Origin: an uncultured Alphaproteobacteria bacterium
Lineage (GTDB): Bacteria > Pseudomonadota > Alphaproteobacteria > RF32 > CAG-239
Reading direction: 5' to 3'
Length of the DNA: 64,000 nucleotides
NCBI GenBank assembly: GCA_944392315.1
Contig: CALXWH010000005.1
Coordinates: 31,528 to 95,527, forward strand
Shown: positions 11,166-19,804 of the stretch, in pieces
Numbering within the stretch: position 1 is the first letter of the stretch
Layout: each line of letters begins with the position of its first letter
Notes under the pieces: model-generated
Told to the model about the DNA's origin: nothing
Seen by the model: the letters and a program-made list of their open reading frames with translations, nothing else
Database searches by the model: none
Translations under genes and position numbers: made by a program

Positions 11166-14100
11166 ATGGGACTATTAAAACGTATTTTTGGCGTAAATAT
11201 TTTGTTTTTTTTGATTTTATGTGCTGTGAATGAGGCACATGCTCTTTCTTTTGCAGGTTTTGCTTATCAAAATGCAAAGCAAGCTAATGTTGTGGCTATA
11301 AAAAATTATCTTAAAAAAGGCTATGATATTGATACAGTTTCTCCCAATGGATATACGGCATTGTGTTATGCGGCGGCGTATAATGATTTTGGGGCATATA
11401 GTCGCTTGCGTAATTTAGGTGCGGATGAAAATCATGCCTGTATGCAGAAAGTTAATCCGACTTATGCAAAAGATTTAGCTCAACGATATGATGCTGTAGC
11501 TTCTCACCCTAATTATAGCGAAAATTTATCAAGTTCTGATGATACGAAAAAATATATGATTGCCGGAACTGCATTAGCCGGTACAGCGTTGGCGGTGGCT
11601 CTGTTGGTAGATAGTGGTAGCGGTGGATCTTCCGGTAATGTATGTCCGGTCGGTCAACATTTGGAAAACGGAGAATGTGTTGATATTATTTGTCCTGATG
11701 GAACTCAGCTGATTGGTAATAACTGTGTTGATACATCTTGTCCGACAGGTCAAAAGTGGAATGGTTCACAATGTGTGGCGATTGTTTGTCCTGAAAATAC
11801 ACATTTGGTTGGTAATGATTGTGTTGCCGATGATATTAATATTGATAATGACAATGATAAGGATGTGTATGGTATTTATTCGGAAGAGGAAGATGTCTAT
11901 AATTTACGTTCTGATGCGGAATATCCTGATGATGAAGCAAATATTGCAATTGATAATAAGGGAAATGGTAATGTTTATGGTATTTATGGGTTTGGAAATA
12001 TTCAAAACTCAGGTGTTTCAGATGCTGAAGCCAATGGAAAAGCCAATGTAGGTGTAGGAAATATTACTATTAACAATCAGGGTAGCGGTAATGTATTTGG
12101 AATTTACTCTCATGTTGAAGATGTTTCGGCATTAAAAGAAGCCTATATGGCTATGTCGTATTTTGGTGGTACGGCTTATGGTAATTTGGAAATCAATAAT
12201 CAGGGTGGCGGTACGGTGACCGGTGTTTATGGTGATGTTCGTGCTTATAATGCCAGAGGAAATTTTGGCGGAAAAGCTTATGGTAATATTACTATTCACA
12301 ATGATGGGGATATTTATGGATTGAGTGGATATACCAATGCTACTAATGTTATTACTTTTAATGGCGGTGGTGAAGCTGTGGGAAATATTAATTTATATAG
12401 CACAGGTGACGGAAATATTTACGGAATGGCTGTTAGTCCGGATGGAATTCCAGGGGTGGGGCAGCCTGAGGTTGGTAATACGTTGAGAAACTGGTTTGCT
12501 TATAATTCCGTAGTTTATTATAGTGGAGACTCTTCCTGGAGTGGAAATACATCAACTAAGGGGACTATAAATATTCATAATACAGGTAATGGAAATGTTT
12601 ATGGTATGTATGGTGGTGTGGAACTTCAAAATGCCGTTTATCAAGGAGCTTTTGATGAAAACGGAAATTATTTGGGCTTAGCAGAGGGAACTATCAATAT
12701 TGTTAATCATGGTGATGGCGATGTGTATGGTATGTACACTTTAGGTGGAAATGATGGCTCTCCTGCTATGATAGGAAATATTTCAAGCGAAGGTGCTCGT
12801 TCTGTTATTGATATTGTTAACACGGGTGATGGGGTTACAACCGGATTACGTGGCGGAAACGAGGCGACTATTATAAATTCTGGTACTATCAATATTAATA
12901 ATTTAGGAAATGGGACGGCTGTTGGTATTTACGGTGGAGCTCAATCTATAATTGAGAATAGCGGTGATATTAATATTTATCGTACAGCTTATCATGATGA
13001 GGAAACTAATCAAGACTATAATCCTCAGGGTGCTACAGGAGGAACTGCGTATGGTATTTATGCAGAAACGGGTGCACAGGTTACGAACACCGGCAACATC
13101 ACAATTACCGGTGCAGAAAATGGAACAGGCGTTTATCTAGAAAATGGAGCTACTTTGGAAAACAATGGTACCATTAGTTTTAATGGGGCACCTTCTAATA
13201 TCTCTCAAGAGGGAGAAGCTATTGATATTTATGGAGAAGGAACACAGAGAGCCTCGGTTGACTTGAATACTATGGGTGGCGAAATTGTTTTAGGGAAAAA
13301 CGGACGCTTTTTTGCGGATGATTTGAAAGGTGATTTAAGTGTTTCCGAAAAGACTGTTTTGGGTGATTTTCAAGATAAATATGTTTTAAGTGGGGCTTTG
13401 CAGGCAAATAGTGTGGATGAGCTTAATCTTAACTCTAAATCGGCTTTGTTTACGGCTAATTCTGTTGAAAATGAAAATGGCGGATATGACGTTGTGATGA
13501 ACCGACAGAATTTTAATGATGTTATTGGTGATGGTCATATCTCCGGTTATTTGGAAGATAATTATGTTAAACAAAACGGAAGTCATATTTTTGATAGCTT
13601 AAAGACGGCTGCTACAAAAGAAACACTTAATCAAAAGGCTGCTAATATTCTGGGAACGGATATGTTGCCGAATTTCCGTCGTGAAGATAGTTTGCTTTAT
13701 CGGAATTTGAGCAGGCAGTTTAATGATAATTTGTTTAATCAACCTAATCAGAATTATATTGGCGGCTATAAATATGTTGATATTTCAACCGATGCGGATG
13801 GAACTTTGATGGGCACAGATGGTCAGGCTCATGTGGCTTATGGTATGTTGAAAAATAAGGCGGATAATGGTCTTACTTATGGTTTGGGTGCAAGTATTGC
13901 TCGGCTTGATAGTGATTATGATAACGGGTCTAGTCGTGAAGCTAATATTTTTGGTTTGTGGGCACCTATCGGATATGATTTTAACAATGGGGCGCAATGG
14001 TATTCTAAACTTTATGCCGGATATGTGGATGGTTCTTATGATAGAGTGACTGATTTGCAAAAATATTCGGCAGATATGAACGAATATCAATACGGGGTAA

Positions 14101-14555
14101 GCAATGAAGTACGCTATAATATCAATTTGGGCAGAGGATTTACGTTTAGTCCTTTGGCTGAGTTGAATTTGTTTGGTGTCTATAGTGACGGTTACGACGA
14201 AGGTGATAATGAAGGTGCTATTCATACGGATAGTCAAAATGATTTATCTTTAGAAGGAGGCTTGGGAGCTTATTTAGCTAAAAAAGTTGATTTTTCTCAA
14301 GATGGTCATTTAACGGTCCAAATTGGCGGCGTTTATTATGTTGAATTTCTTGATCCTGATGATGGTTTTGATGCGTCTGTTACAGGATTGGACGGTAAAT
14401 ATAAATTATCGCATAAGTCAGACGATGGACGTGCCGTGTTATCGGCTCGTGTCAACTACAATTATAAAGATGTTACGGTTTACGGTAATATTGAGCAAGA
14501 AACCGCTGGTGATGAAGGTTTGTTAATTGATGCGGGGATTCAATATAAATTTTAA
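11166..14555 (+). CDS. Autotransporter with ankyrin-like head, Cys-rich repeats and beta-barrel
   Basis: This 1129-residue protein is exported to the cell surface. In order: a signal peptide (1-26, cleavage after NEAHA); an ankyrin-like region (about 30-95) with SPNGYTALCYAAAYND and NLGADENHAC; a hydrophobic Gly/Ala segment (AGTALAGTALAVALLV, about 133-150) followed by a Ser/Gly linker; four tandem 16-residue units each with two Cys (CPxGxxL...NxCV, about 158-222, DNA 11642-11832); then a long passenger of beta-helix-type repeats with consensus GxIxIxNxGxGxVYGxY; and a C-terminal barrel of about 270 residues ending in Phe (IQYKF), as type V autotransporters do. It is a paralogue of the 1.8k-residue protein at 55.7-61.2 kb. 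The membrane protein at 14569 follows after 13 bases. The role (adhesion or interaction) is inference only. Confidence 0.85.
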   Translation: MGLLKRIFGVNILFFLILCAVNEAHALSFAGFAYQNAKQANVVAIKNYLKKGYDIDTVSPNGYTALCYAAAYNDFGAYSRLRNLGADENHACMQKVNPTYAKDLAQRYDAVASHPNYSENLSSSDDTKKYMIAGTALAGTALAVALLVDSGSGGSSGNVCPVGQHLENGECVDIICPDGTQLIGNNCVDTSCPTGQKWNGSQCVAIVCPENTHLVGNDCVADDINIDNDNDKDVYGIYSEEEDVYNLRSDAEYPDDEANIAIDNKGNGNVYGIYGFGNIQNSGVSDAEANGKANVGVGNITINNQGSGNVFGIYSHVEDVSALKEAYMAMSYFGGTAYGNLEINNQGGGTVTGVYGDVRAYNARGNFGGKAYGNITIHNDGDIYGLSGYTNATNVITFNGGGEAVGNINLYSTGDGNIYGMAVSPDGIPGVGQPEVGNTLRNWFAYNSVVYYSGDSSWSGNTSTKGTINIHNTGNGNVYGMYGGVELQNAVYQGAFDENGNYLGLAEGTINIVNHGDGDVYGMYTLGGNDGSPAMIGNISSEGARSVIDIVNTGDGVTTGLRGGNEATIINSGTININNLGNGTAVGIYGGAQSIIENSGDINIYRTAYHDEETNQDYNPQGATGGTAYGIYAETGAQVTNTGNITITGAENGTGVYLENGATLENNGTISFNGAPSNISQEGEAIDIYGEGTQRASVDLNTMGGEIVLGKNGRFFADDLKGDLSVSEKTVLGDFQDKYVLSGALQANSVDELNLNSKSALFTANSVENENGGYDVVMNRQNFNDVIGDGHISGYLEDNYVKQNGSHIFDSLKTAATKETLNQKAANILGTDMLPNFRREDSLLYRNLSRQFNDNLFNQPNQNYIGGYKYVDISTDADGTLMGTDGQAHVAYGMLKNKADNGLTYGLGASIARLDSDYDNGSSREANIFGLWAPIGYDFNNGAQWYSKLYAGYVDGSYDRVTDLQKYSADMNEYQYGVSNEVRYNINLGRGFTFSPLAELNLFGVYSDGYDEGDNEGAIHTDSQNDLSLEGGLGAYLAKKVDFSQDGHLTVQIGGVYYVEFLDPDDGFDASVTGLDGKYKLSHKSDDGRAVLSARVNYNYKDVTVYGNIEQETAGDEGLLIDAGIQYKF

Positions 14556-14568
14556 GTGAGAGGAAAGC

Positions 14569-15300
14569 ATGGAAAAATTTATTTTATACATTAAACAAGG
14601 GAAAGGTATTGGGGCTCTCTTTTTATTGGCAACGGCAGTCTTGGTGACGATGGTGCTGATGATGTCGGTTAAAAATTTATATTCTGATGCTAAACCGGAA
14701 GTTCTGCTGGTTGCTAATGAGTTTTTGCCGTTGACGATTGAAAATGGTAAAGTTGTGGAACCGGCTGGTTCCTATAAAAAAATTGATATTGATTTAGGAC
14801 AAAAAGGAAGACCGGAAGATTTGTTTTCTGTTGTGTTGGATACACGGCCTGATGCTCAAACCCCATCTATTAATGATTTAGGCTTGTATATTTTGACGGA
14901 CAATATTTATTTGGTTTCGCCTAATCAGCTTAAAAAAGTTAACTTTCCAGATGGCTCATATACAAAGGAAAATTTTTCCGGTATTATGGATGATTTGGTG
15001 GGATATGTTTCTGCCGTTGTTACCTTAATTCTTTTGGTCATGTTCTTTATGGCTTATTTGATTAAAGCTGGATTTGTGCTTTTATTTACAATTTTTGCCT
15101 TAAAATTATCAAAGCAGAGAGAGTTGATTTCTAATAAGCCTCTTATGCGTTTAAGTGCGGTTGCCGTGGCTTTGGTTGAGCTTATTCTCTTCTTATTAGA
15201 AAACGTTTTTTCTTTTGCCGTTTCCGGTATGATAGGCTTTGTTATTGCTCTTGTTTTGGTTTGGGGATTTGTCTTTAGATTTATGCCTAAAGCTGAATAA
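14569..15300 (+). CDS. DUF1189-like inner-membrane protein
   Basis: A 243-residue membrane protein. One helix (about 17-37) is followed by an extracytoplasmic stretch of about 90 residues (FLPLTIENGKVVEPAG, then a LYILTDNIYLV segment), then about three to four helices (about 143-235). The order helix, soluble middle with a TI.NGK motif, and clustered C-terminal helices resembles the DUF1189 family, but I assign this only tentatively. GAGAGGAAAG precedes the ATG. It lies 13 bases after the autotransporter with no terminator between, so the two are probably co-transcribed, and a terminator follows it. Function unknown. A helper role for the autotransporter is speculation. Confidence 0.55.
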   Translation: MEKFILYIKQGKGIGALFLLATAVLVTMVLMMSVKNLYSDAKPEVLLVANEFLPLTIENGKVVEPAGSYKKIDIDLGQKGRPEDLFSVVLDTRPDAQTPSINDLGLYILTDNIYLVSPNQLKKVNFPDGSYTKENFSGIMDDLVGYVSAVVTLILLVMFFMAYLIKAGFVLLFTIFALKLSKQRELISNKPLMRLSAVAVALVELILFLLENVFSFAVSGMIGFVIALVLVWGFVFRFMPKAE

Positions 15301-15326
15301 GTTTTTATTTCTTGGCTGATTATACT

Positions 15327-15357
15327 AAATCCCCTTTCTTTAAGGGGATTTTTGTTT
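15327..15357 (+). terminator. Rho-independent terminator after the DUF1189-like gene
   Basis: AAATCCCCTT (15327-15336) pairs with AAGGGGATTT (15342-15351) around TCTTT, followed by ttgtttt. Confidence 0.88.
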
Positions 15358-15456
15358 TGTGTATATAATGGGTAAAACTATCTTTTTGCTTGATTATATT
15401 GCGTAATGTAGTTTACTTTTATACTATGTTGATTGATGTATAAGGTAGGAGCTCTT

Positions 15457-16974
15457 ATGTCTTTTCGTTTTTGTTGTTTGCTCTTAGGATGCATGGTTTT
15501 TAATTTCCATGATGCTTGGGCTACATATACTTATAAAGAAGATGATACACGTATGGTTAACGGTGTGTTGTATGATATTAACGGAGATCCGGTTACTGGT
15601 AATTATGAGCTCTTTTATGAAAATAATATCCGAAAAAGTTTGATGCCGTATGTTGATGGGATATTAAATGGTGTTGGTGCACTTTATAACGAGCGTGGTA
15701 TAAAAGAGGCTGATATGCCGTTTGTTAATGGTAAATTGGAGGGGAATGCTCTGGTTTATTATGAAGACGGTAATATGAAAGAGAAAATCCCTTATCGCGG
15801 TGGTAAAATTAATGGCGTTATGCGGTCTTTTTATGAAAATGGGCATGTAAAAGAGCGGATATCCTACGATGCAGATGTGAAAAACGGTGTGGCGAAGTCT
15901 TATTATGAAGATGGTAAACTCAAAGAAGTTTATAATTATGCGGATGGTCAGAAAGAAGGCGAAGCCACAGTTTATTTTTATGACGGCAGTGTTGCGGAAA
16001 AGCTAAATTATAGCGGTGATGTTATTGTTGGTGAACGAACCGTTTATTATAAAAGCGGTCGGGTTAAATCACGTATGAGCTATGAGTTTGGTAAAAAGAA
16101 CGGCAATATGCATAATTATTTTGAGAATGGGGTGTTGGCTGCGGTTGTTCCTTATAAAGATGATGTGATTGATGGAGAGGGTTCGTTTTACACTGAGGAC
16201 GGTAGGCTTAGTTTGACGGTTCATTATAAAAATAATGTACGCGATGGTTTGGCTAGGGCTTATTATCCAAATGGTTCAATAAAATTAGCGGTAGAATATA
16301 AAAATGATTTGAAAAATGGTGTGGAAACAGAATATTTTGAAGACGGTAAAATAAAAACCGAAATGCCTTATGTGGACGGTGTTGTCAATGGTATCGGGCG
16401 TGAATATTATGAAACATCTGGCCTAAAGATGGAAATGACTTATGTTAACGCGGTTGCTAACGGTGTGGCTAAATTTTATGATGAAAATGGCAAATTATCG
16501 GTAGAAGCTAATTATAAAGACGGTAAAAAAGACGGTTTGCAGAAAAATTATGATGAAAGTGGTAAAGTAATTTCTGAAAGTAATTTTGCTAATGATGTTA
16601 TGAATGGCGAATATAAGGAATTTTATGATTCCGGTAAAATAAAATCTGCGGCAAATTATACAAATGGAATTTTGGAAGGTTTAACGCTGGTTTATGATGA
16701 AGAAGGAAATTTATCTTATGAAATCCCTTATGTGAAGAATCGCAAGGAAGGTAAAGTTAAACGCTATTATCCAACTGGTGAGTTGATGGGCGAAGTTTCT
16801 TATGAAAAAGGCAAAAAACATGGTATGTTGGATGCTTATAACCAAGATGGCACTTTGATGGCCAAAGTTTTGTTTAATAAGGACGAGGCGATTAAGGGAT
16901 ATAGCTTAAATCATGGTAAGGATCCGGTGTTGATGTCTGATGAAGAATTGAAACTCATCAACGAAGCGTATTAG
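15457..16974 (+). CDS. Exported MORN-type (YwqK-like) repeat protein
   Basis: A 505-residue protein built almost entirely of about 18 tandem 24-residue repeats with consensus YYEDGKLKxExxYxxGxxxG, the MORN_2/YwqK variant repeat. Such repeats form an extended beta-hairpin ladder. The start is the ATG at 15457, placed after TAGGAG. The TTG and ATG at 15433-15438 lie upstream of that site and would spoil the signal peptide. The signal peptide (about 1-22) ends in AWA. There is no barrel or anchor, so it is probably periplasmic or secreted. TATACT at 15420-15425 is a plausible -10. It follows the autotransporter unit but is separated by a terminator. Partners are unknown, and despite database names with 'antitoxin' there is no toxin beside it. 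Confidence 0.82.
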   Translation: MSFRFCCLLLGCMVFNFHDAWATYTYKEDDTRMVNGVLYDINGDPVTGNYELFYENNIRKSLMPYVDGILNGVGALYNERGIKEADMPFVNGKLEGNALVYYEDGNMKEKIPYRGGKINGVMRSFYENGHVKERISYDADVKNGVAKSYYEDGKLKEVYNYADGQKEGEATVYFYDGSVAEKLNYSGDVIVGERTVYYKSGRVKSRMSYEFGKKNGNMHNYFENGVLAAVVPYKDDVIDGEGSFYTEDGRLSLTVHYKNNVRDGLARAYYPNGSIKLAVEYKNDLKNGVETEYFEDGKIKTEMPYVDGVVNGIGREYYETSGLKMEMTYVNAVANGVAKFYDENGKLSVEANYKDGKKDGLQKNYDESGKVISESNFANDVMNGEYKEFYDSGKIKSAANYTNGILEGLTLVYDEEGNLSYEIPYVKNRKEGKVKRYYPTGELMGEVSYEKGKKHGMLDAYNQDGTLMAKVLFNKDEAIKGYSLNHGKDPVLMSDEELKLINEAY

Positions 16975-16999
16975 CTAAGTGGTTTTTAAGCAAAATAAT

Positions 17000-17021
17000 A
17001 AGGCCTCATTTCTGAGGCCTT
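17000..17021. terminator. Bidirectional terminator between the MORN gene and ugd
   Basis: AAGGCCTCA pairs with TGAGGCCTT over 9 bp around TTTC. T-rich tracts follow on both strands (ttatctttttg on plus, attattttg on minus), serving the two convergent genes. Confidence 0.85.
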
Positions 17022-17036
17022 TTATCTTTTTGGGTT

Positions 17037-18341
17037 TTATAACTTTCTGCCAAGGCTCTTGATTTCAAATCCTAAATCTTTGGCTTTTTTGCAATCAAAT
17101 ACATTGCGGTAATCGGCAATTTGCGGTTTGGTTAAGAGCATTTTGATTTTTTCTAAATCCAAATCTTTAAACTCAGCCCAATCGGTTAAAACCGCTAAAG
17201 CATCAGCCCCACCCATTGCTTCATAGGCAGAATTGCAATAAGTAATCATATCACCTAAAATGGCTTTTGTGTTTGGCATGGCTTGCGGGTCATACAAGCG
17301 GATGTTGACATCATGCGCCAGCATTATTTCAATGATTTGTAAAGCAGGTGATTCACGACAGTCGTCCGTTCCGCCTTTGAAAGCGCTACCTAATACGGCA
17401 ATGGTTGGATTTTTCTTGTCAGAAACCATATCTAAAATACGTTTTGCCATATTGATTTTGCGGCGTTCGTTGCTTTTGATGGTTGTTTCTATCAAAGATA
17501 AATCAACTCCGTTAAATTTGCCCATATAAGCCATAGCATTAGTGTCTTTTGGGAAGCAGAACCCGCCGTATCCCGGACCGGGAACTAAAAACTTTGAACC
17601 GATACGAGTGTCTAAGCCCATACCTTTGGCTACTTCATAGATATCTGCTCCGGATGTTTCACAAAAATCTGCCATTTCGTTTATATACTGAATCTTCATG
17701 GCTAAAAAGGCATTTGATGCATATTTTATGGTTTCTGATGATTGGCGGGAAACATATAAAATTGTGCATTTATCTTTAAACGGTTCATACAATGTGCGAA
17801 TAACATCTTTGGCTCGTTCTGAATTTGCGCCGACAATAATTCTGTCCGGATTGAAAAAGTCATGAACGGCAAAACCTTCGCGCAAAAACTCCGGCAAAGA
17901 TATAACATCAAAATCTGCGGTTGGATTGTTTCTGCGGATAATGTCTTCTACGGCGTCTCCCGTATTAACCGGTACGGTTGATTTGATGGCAACAACCGTG
18001 TATCCAGTTAAATATTTAGATAATTCCTCTGCGGCTGCTTTGATGTATTTCATATCAGCTTCTTTGGTTATCGGGTTGGGTGGTGTGCCCACAGCCAAGA
18101 TGACTAAATCAGCATCCGGGATGCTCTCCGCAAAAGAAGTGGAAAATTTTACTTTACCGTTTGCAGTGTTTTTTTGAAATAAATCTTCAAGTCCTTCTTC
18201 AAAAATGGTAACTTTGCCGGATTTCAACATATTGATTTTCTTTTCATCAATGTCTAAGCAGATGACATCATTGCCTAATTCTGCAAGTCCGACACCGGTT
18301 GGAAGACCAACATATCCTGTTCCGATAACTGTAATTTTCAT
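17037..18341 (-). CDS. ugd: UDP-glucose 6-dehydrogenase
   Basis: This 434-residue enzyme oxidises UDP-glucose to UDP-glucuronate with NAD+, feeding capsule, lipopolysaccharide or other acidic glycans. The Rossmann NAD motif is VIGTGYVGLPTG at the N-terminus. The catalytic cysteine is C262 in GYGGFCFPKD (most homologues have GGSCFPKD, so the Ser before Cys is Phe here). Other blocks are STVPVNTG, EFLREG, the SNAFLAMKI dimer helix and GSAFKGGTDDCRESP. Close relatives such as UDP-N-acetylmannosamine dehydrogenase share the fold, but the EFLREG and FCFPKD motifs favour the glucose enzyme. It is a single-gene unit ending in a shared terminator. The ribosome-binding site is GGAGA. It fits the glycan cluster at 25-31 kb. 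Confidence 0.92.
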   Translation of the reverse strand: MKITVIGTGYVGLPTGVGLAELGNDVICLDIDEKKINMLKSGKVTIFEEGLEDLFQKNTANGKVKFSTSFAESIPDADLVILAVGTPPNPITKEADMKYIKAAAEELSKYLTGYTVVAIKSTVPVNTGDAVEDIIRRNNPTADFDVISLPEFLREGFAVHDFFNPDRIIVGANSERAKDVIRTLYEPFKDKCTILYVSRQSSETIKYASNAFLAMKIQYINEMADFCETSGADIYEVAKGMGLDTRIGSKFLVPGPGYGGFCFPKDTNAMAYMGKFNGVDLSLIETTIKSNERRKINMAKRILDMVSDKKNPTIAVLGSAFKGGTDDCRESPALQIIEIMLAHDVNIRLYDPQAMPNTKAILGDMITYCNSAYEAMGGADALAVLTDWAEFKDLDLEKIKMLLTKPQIADYRNVFDCKKAKDLGFEIKSLGRKL

Positions 18342-18433
18342 TATAAATCTCCTAAGTTTTTGATAGGGCTATGTTAGCTAATCATATGACTTTTTCAAGT
18401 ATTAAAACTTAGGTGTTTATAACGTTTAAATGG

Positions 18434-19357
18434 TTACTTATTTGGTTGATGTTGAGGCGGATTTTTTTGAGATGATAAGTTAATGTTGCTGATAAATATG
18501 CCAAGCAATACGAATAGTGCACCATAGATTTGGTTGGTATATATTTCTTCTTTTAAGAAAAAATGAGCTTCTATTGTAGATAATATCGGCATCAGATAAT
18601 AGAGTGTTCCTGATTTGACGGTGCCGATGAGTGTGAGTGCTTTATTCCACGATAAATAAGCTACTCCCGAATTAAATATGGCTAAAATGATTAAGATTAA
18701 AACGTCTGTTTTGGTGATTATGGTATGTGGCTCTGTTTTAAAATCGTATGCGGCTAGCGGTAAAAAAATGATGGTTGAAATGCAAATGTTTAATGTAAAA
18801 GTCGGAATTGCCGGCAGGTCTTGCGGCAGCTTTTTGCGGGCAATGGAATAAATGGCAAATGAAAATGCTGCGCATAACATCCATAAATCACCTATGGTTA
18901 GGGTTATATTGTTTATGTTAGTGAGGTTGCCATTTAATATGACAAGTGTTACGCCTCCTACGGCGCATAAAATTCCTAATACTTGATGGATATGTATTTT
19001 TTTATGTAAAAATAGGGCTGAGAATATGAGTAGTATAATCGGACCAATTGTCCCGATTAAAGCCATATCTATGGCGTTTGAGGTGTGGCCGGCAAAGTAT
19101 ACGAATGTGTTTTGGAAGCCTAATCCTGTGAGCGAAATGATTAAAATATACAGAGCAAACTTTCGGTATATGTGACGGTTTGCCCAGATGGTTTTGTATA
19201 CGAAGGGGAGAAATGTGACGCTTGGAATTAGCCAACGTATGAAAGATATTTCAAAAGGAGTAAATGTGTTTGATAAAAATTTGGAGTATATGACATTGAA
19301 ACTCCAGAAAAAAATTGCAAACAGGGCTAGTAAATATCCATTGAAGTTTTTTGACAT
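18434..19357 (-). CDS. EamA/DMT-family permease
   Basis: A 307-residue inner-membrane protein with about ten predicted helices in two EamA repeats, the normal length and layout for the drug/metabolite transporter family. Helix 1 begins FNGYLLALFAIFFWSFN, and the second repeat includes GDLWMLCAAFSFAIYSIARKK. Members move amino acids, nucleotides or other small metabolites, and the substrate cannot be inferred here. The C-terminus is polar (QKNPPQHQPNK). It is divergent from the Spy-like gene at 19434, sharing a 76-base promoter region. The ribosome-binding site before the ATG is weak. Confidence 0.88.
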   Translation of the reverse strand: MSKNFNGYLLALFAIFFWSFNVIYSKFLSNTFTPFEISFIRWLIPSVTFLPFVYKTIWANRHIYRKFALYILIISLTGLGFQNTFVYFAGHTSNAIDMALIGTIGPIILLIFSALFLHKKIHIHQVLGILCAVGGVTLVILNGNLTNINNITLTIGDLWMLCAAFSFAIYSIARKKLPQDLPAIPTFTLNICISTIIFLPLAAYDFKTEPHTIITKTDVLILIILAIFNSGVAYLSWNKALTLIGTVKSGTLYYLMPILSTIEAHFFLKEEIYTNQIYGALFVLLGIFISNINLSSQKNPPQHQPNK

Positions 19358-19433
19358 TACTTTATACTACTCTTGTGTGGACGGGAACTTTTTTTATATA
19401 TGTTTAAAGTTGTTTGGTTCAAGGAGAATAGAG

Positions 19434-19715
19434 TTGAAAAAATTAGGATATATGGTGGCGATGGTGCTATTTTTGGCGGTATCAAGTGTGTCTGCTGCTG
19501 AAATCACGGCGGATAAGTTAAAATTGACCGAAGCACAAAATAAAAAGCTGATTGAACTAAAGGAAAATCTTAATGCAGAAGTTCAGCCGATTTGGGAAGA
19601 AGTTGAAAGCGGACGCAATCGGATTATGGAAATTGAAAAACACTATTTTGAGGAGTTTTGGAATATCTTAACCGATGAGCAAAAGAAAGAATTTGCTAAG
19701 TTGAATGAATCTTAG
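19434..19715 (+). CDS. Small Spy/LTXXQ-like periplasmic protein, TTG start
   Basis: A 93-residue exported protein. The frame is open far upstream into the divergent permease, but AAGGAG at about 19421 followed by TTG at 19434 gives a perfect signal peptide (MKKLGYMVAMVLFLAVSSVSA, then AE), so TTG is chosen. The mature part of about 70 residues is helical and charged and holds two LTxxQ-type motifs (LTEAQNKKL and LTDEQKKEF), the mark of the Spy/CpxP family of periplasmic stress chaperones. It is short for that family (about 140-160 residues), so the fold may be a minimal hairpin. It has a terminator shared with dnaK downstream. Confidence 0.75.
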   Translation: MKKLGYMVAMVLFLAVSSVSAAEITADKLKLTEAQNKKLIELKENLNAEVQPIWEEVESGRNRIMEIEKHYFEEFWNILTDEQKKEFAKLNES

Positions 19716-19757
19716 AAACATATTGTCTTTTTTGCTTATTTTATCAGTGAGCATAAT

Positions 19758-19789
19758 AAAAAACGCAGGTTTTTAAGCCTGCGTTTTTT
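19758..19789. terminator. Bidirectional terminator between the Spy-like gene and dnaK
   Basis: AAAAAACGCAGG pairs with CCTGCGTTTTTT, a 12-bp stem with loop TTTTTAAG. The A/T ends provide a U tract on either strand. Confidence 0.92.
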
Positions 19790-19804
19790 GGTAGCTTAGG
19801 TTGA

